Shown here piece by piece: positions 35,492 to 37,383 of a DNA stretch of 37,383 bases. Location: contig CAIYNU010000051.1 of assembly GCA_903927615.1 (NCBI GenBank), forward strand, positions 1 to 37,383, read 5' to 3'. How positions within the stretch are numbered: the first letter of the stretch is position 1; every line of letters starts with the position of its first letter. Source of the DNA: an uncultured Rhodospirillales bacterium. GTDB lineage: Bacteria > Pseudomonadota > Alphaproteobacteria > Azospirillales > Azospirillaceae. The notes below the pieces were generated by a model. The model did no database searches. It had not been told where the DNA came from and worked only from the letters and a program-made list of their open reading frames with translations. A program made the translations under genes and the position numbers.

Positions 35492-36664
35492 ATGACCGTC
35501 CTTGACCGCATTGGCGCCGGCCACCATGACATGATCGAGTGGCGCCGCCATCTCCACGCCCATCCGGAACTCGCCTTCCAGGAGGTCGCCACCGCCGCCT
35601 TCGTCGCGAACCGTCTTGCCGCGTTCGGCATCGAGGTTCATCGCGGGCTGGCCGGAACCGGGGTGGTCGGCGTGTTGCGCCAGGGCCAAAGCCGCCGCAG
35701 CATCGGCCTGCGCGCCGACATGGACGCGCTCGCCATGACCGAGCACAACAGCTTCGCCCATGCCTCCCAGCATCCCGGCCGGATGCACGGCTGCGGCCAT
35801 GACGGCCATACCGTGATGCTGCTGGGGGCGGCGCGCTACCTGGCCGAAACCCGCAACTTCGACGGTACCGTTTACCTGATCTTTCAGCCCGCCGAAGAAG
35901 GCGCCGGCGGCGCCCGGGTGATGATCGAGCAGGGCCTGTTCGACCACTTCCCGTGCGATGCCGTATTCGGTATGCACAACTGGCCGCAATTGCCGCTCGG
36001 CACCTTCGGCGTCCGCGCCGGTCCGGTCATGGCCGCCGCCGACCAGTTCGAGATTCTCGTCACCGGCAAGGGCGGGCACGGCGCCATGCCCCATCTGGGC
36101 ATCGACCCGATTGTGGTGGCGGCCCACATCATTACCGCGGCCCAAACCCTGGTCAGCCGCGGCGTCGACCCGGTGGATACCGCGGCGGTCAGTGTGACCA
36201 TGATCGAAGGCGGCACCACCTTCAACGTCATCCCGGACAGCGTCACCCTCTCGGGGACGGTGCGCAGCTTCCGGCCGGCGACCCAAGAGCGGTTGCAACG
36301 CGGGCTGTGCCGAATTGCCGAGAGCATCGCCGCCGCCTTTGGCGCCACCGCCCGGGTCGATTACCGGCGTGGTTCGCCCGCCACCGTCAACAGCGCCACC
36401 GAGGCCGATTTCGCGGCATCGGTGGCAGCCCGGGTGGTCGGCGACGTCAACGTCCGCCGCGACGCCGAGCCCTCCATGGGCGCCGAAGATTTCGCCTTCA
36501 TGCTGGAATGCCGGCCGGGCTGCTACGTCTGGCTGGGCCAGGGGGGGGGACCCTCGTCCTGCATGCTGCACAATCCACACTACGACTTCCAGGACCAGAT
36601 TCTGCCGATCGGTGCCAGTTACTGGGCGCTGCTGGCCGAATCCGCACTGCCCCGGGGTGATTGA
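35492..36664 (+). CDS. M20-family amidohydrolase (hippurate hydrolase-like)
   Basis: The 390-residue enzyme belongs to the M20D amidohydrolases, which cleave N-acyl amino acids or related amides with two metal ions. It shows RRHLHAHPELAFQE, RADMDAL, GCGHDGHTVMLLGAA, the catalytic FQPAEEG, MHNWP, GKGGHGAMPHLGIDP in the dimerisation domain and SMGAEDFAFMLE. GGGAGA lies 10 bp before the ATG. An open frame upstream to 35423 has no good start. The substrate cannot be told. The lipoprotein gene begins 3 bp after its stop, so the two form an operon. A run of eight G at about 36541 lies in the gene but the frame is intact. Confidence 0.93.
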   Translation: MTVLDRIGAGHHDMIEWRRHLHAHPELAFQEVATAAFVANRLAAFGIEVHRGLAGTGVVGVLRQGQSRRSIGLRADMDALAMTEHNSFAHASQHPGRMHGCGHDGHTVMLLGAARYLAETRNFDGTVYLIFQPAEEGAGGARVMIEQGLFDHFPCDAVFGMHNWPQLPLGTFGVRAGPVMAAADQFEILVTGKGGHGAMPHLGIDPIVVAAHIITAAQTLVSRGVDPVDTAAVSVTMIEGGTTFNVIPDSVTLSGTVRSFRPATQERLQRGLCRIAESIAAAFGATARVDYRRGSPATVNSATEADFAASVAARVVGDVNVRRDAEPSMGAEDFAFMLECRPGCYVWLGQGGGPSSCMLHNPHYDFQDQILPIGASYWALLAESALPRGD

Positions 36665-36667
36665 GTC

Positions 36668-37132
36668 ATGTCCAAACCCTTGTTCCTGTCCATCGTCGCC
36701 ATGGCCCTGCTGACCCTTGGCGGGTGCGCCGGCCGCGACCACGCCGGAACCGACGCCGGTTTGCACCCCCAGGGGGGCAGCGAAACCGGCACCGCCTGGC
36801 AAGGCGATCGCAGCACCGCCACCGAACGGAGCGAACAGACCGCGCGCACCGCCGAGGAGTGGGACCGGTTGTGGGCACAAGCCGGGGTCGCGGCTCCGGC
36901 CGCGCTCCCCGACGGCCTGATGGCGGTGGGACTGTTCCTGGGCCCGCGCACCGGCACCGGCTACGCGGTCAGCCTGGACCCCGCCACCGGGGCCGGCGAA
37001 GCGGTGGTGGTGCCGTATCATGAAACGGTTCCCGGTCCGGACGATCCCGTCACCGACCAGGCCACATCCCCCTTCGCCATCCGCCTGATCAAGGCCCAAC
37101 CGCAACCGGTCAGATTTGTGCTGGCGCCGTAA
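36668..37132 (+). CDS. Lipoprotein with a PrcB-like C-terminal domain
   Basis: The 154-residue protein has a signal helix and lipobox TLGGC with Cys20. A low-complexity Ser/Thr/Gly linker (about 21-60) leads to a C-terminal domain (about 62-154). In the domain, EEWDRLWAQ, GLFLGPRTGTGYAVSL and ATSPFAIRLIK resemble PrcB_C domains, in which a GxRPTGGY-like turn is followed by a PG...SPY...V strand pattern. Such domains often sit in small cell-surface proteins associated with proteases. The gene is translationally close (3 bp) to the M20 gene. The family call is by resemblance only. Confidence 0.7.
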   Translation: MSKPLFLSIVAMALLTLGGCAGRDHAGTDAGLHPQGGSETGTAWQGDRSTATERSEQTARTAEEWDRLWAQAGVAAPAALPDGLMAVGLFLGPRTGTGYAVSLDPATGAGEAVVVPYHETVPGPDDPVTDQATSPFAIRLIKAQPQPVRFVLAP

Positions 37133-37183
37133 GGCCGGCTCGGGGACCCGGCGTCAGGGCGCGGGCTCCCCGCCCCCGGCACC

Positions 37184-37240
37184 CGGTTTTCGAAATCCTT
37201 GCGCTCGGAGATGTCGGTATGGAGTCCATCGCGCCCGGCG
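37184..37240 (-). pseudogene. Possible PAS/PAC-domain remnant
   Basis: On the minus strand GRDGLHTDISERKDFENR matches the end of a PAS sensor domain (the PAC motif GxxTDISERK), as found ahead of GGDEF or kinase domains. No catalytic domain follows and stops occur within 170 bp. It may be a relic or a chance match. Apart from this I see no gene in 37133-37383. Confidence 0.3.
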
Positions 37241-37383
37241 GGCCGTGCCGGCCTGATCGCTTCCTCTTGACCACCCGTTCCATCATGGTCAAATCCCGCC
37301 GCCACCCCTCAAGCAGCCCTGGCATCAGTCCAACGTCATGGTGTTCGTTGCTCAAGACGTCTGATACCAGTTCCCGCTGATAG

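Noticed and set aside
35303-37105. A long minus-strand open frame running across the amidohydrolase gene into the BON gene
   Set aside because: Only its last 199 codons form a recognisable lipoprotein; the rest is antisense to the M20 enzyme.

Overview
The window looks like a chromosomal segment of a high-GC alphaproteobacterium, most likely a member of the Rhodospirillales. This rests on gene content and style: strongly GC-rich third codon positions, a CvpA-PurF pair, an RpoH-type sigma factor, a SUF operon led by an Rrf2 regulator, an ABCD-type ABC transporter, and an atypical DivL-like sensor kinase. The order is inferred, not proven.

Layout, left to right. (1) 1-746: the 3' end of a transposase, the tail of a broken gene, and GC-rich repeats. 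(2) 747-2943: cvpA and purF. (3) 2944-3579: a decayed tyrosine integrase, one isolated type I-E-like CRISPR repeat, and tRNA-Ser(GGA) on the minus strand with its own promoter and terminator; this is a worn integration site. (4) 3785-6830: a polyprenyl-phosphate-type GT2 glycosyltransferase and a multi-span GT-C (GT39-like) glycosyltransferase, probably a two-step lipid-linked sugar pathway. (5) 7012-10598: nadC, nadB and nadA on the minus strand, the whole de novo route from aspartate to nicotinate mononucleotide. (6) 10868-14258: a DivL-like kinase with Tyr where the phospho-accepting His should be, followed 28 bp later by a solitary DNA methyltransferase. (7) About 14370-15300: an AT-rich insert with a 5'-truncated GAF-type gene and a small unknown gene. 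(8) 15535-21767: a tight SUF operon (Rrf2 regulator, sufB, sufC, sufD, sufS, sufU, sufT). (9) 21981-24642: a small secreted protein and a chemoreceptor, the latter with a sigma-28-like promoter. (10) 24722-28620, minus strand: an RpoH-family sigma factor, an unknown two-helix membrane protein, and an SbmA/YddA-like ABC exporter. (11) 28809-33313: three PhoB-type half-sites, then a CYTH-CHAD protein, a YcjX-like P-loop protein and a YcjF-like membrane protein, closed by a strong terminator. (12) 33349-37132: a periplasmic helical-repeat protein and a BON lipoprotein (minus strand), divergent from an M20 amidohydrolase and a PrcB-like lipoprotein (plus strand). (13) The last 250 bases hold only a possible PAS-domain remnant.

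The genes connect in several ways. PurF here is the [4Fe-4S] (Bacillus-like) type and NadA is also a [4Fe-4S] enzyme, so both depend on the kind of cluster the SUF operon builds. The strongest leads for new biology are: the Pho-box-like element ahead of the CYTH-CHAD/YcjX/YcjF genes, which suggests a phosphate- or polyphosphate-linked envelope module; the Tyr-type kinase next to a lone methyltransferase; and the lone CRISPR repeat beside an integrase relic and a tRNA gene. I did not find a complete, clearly undescribed multi-gene system. All identifications come from reading motifs and have not been checked against a database.
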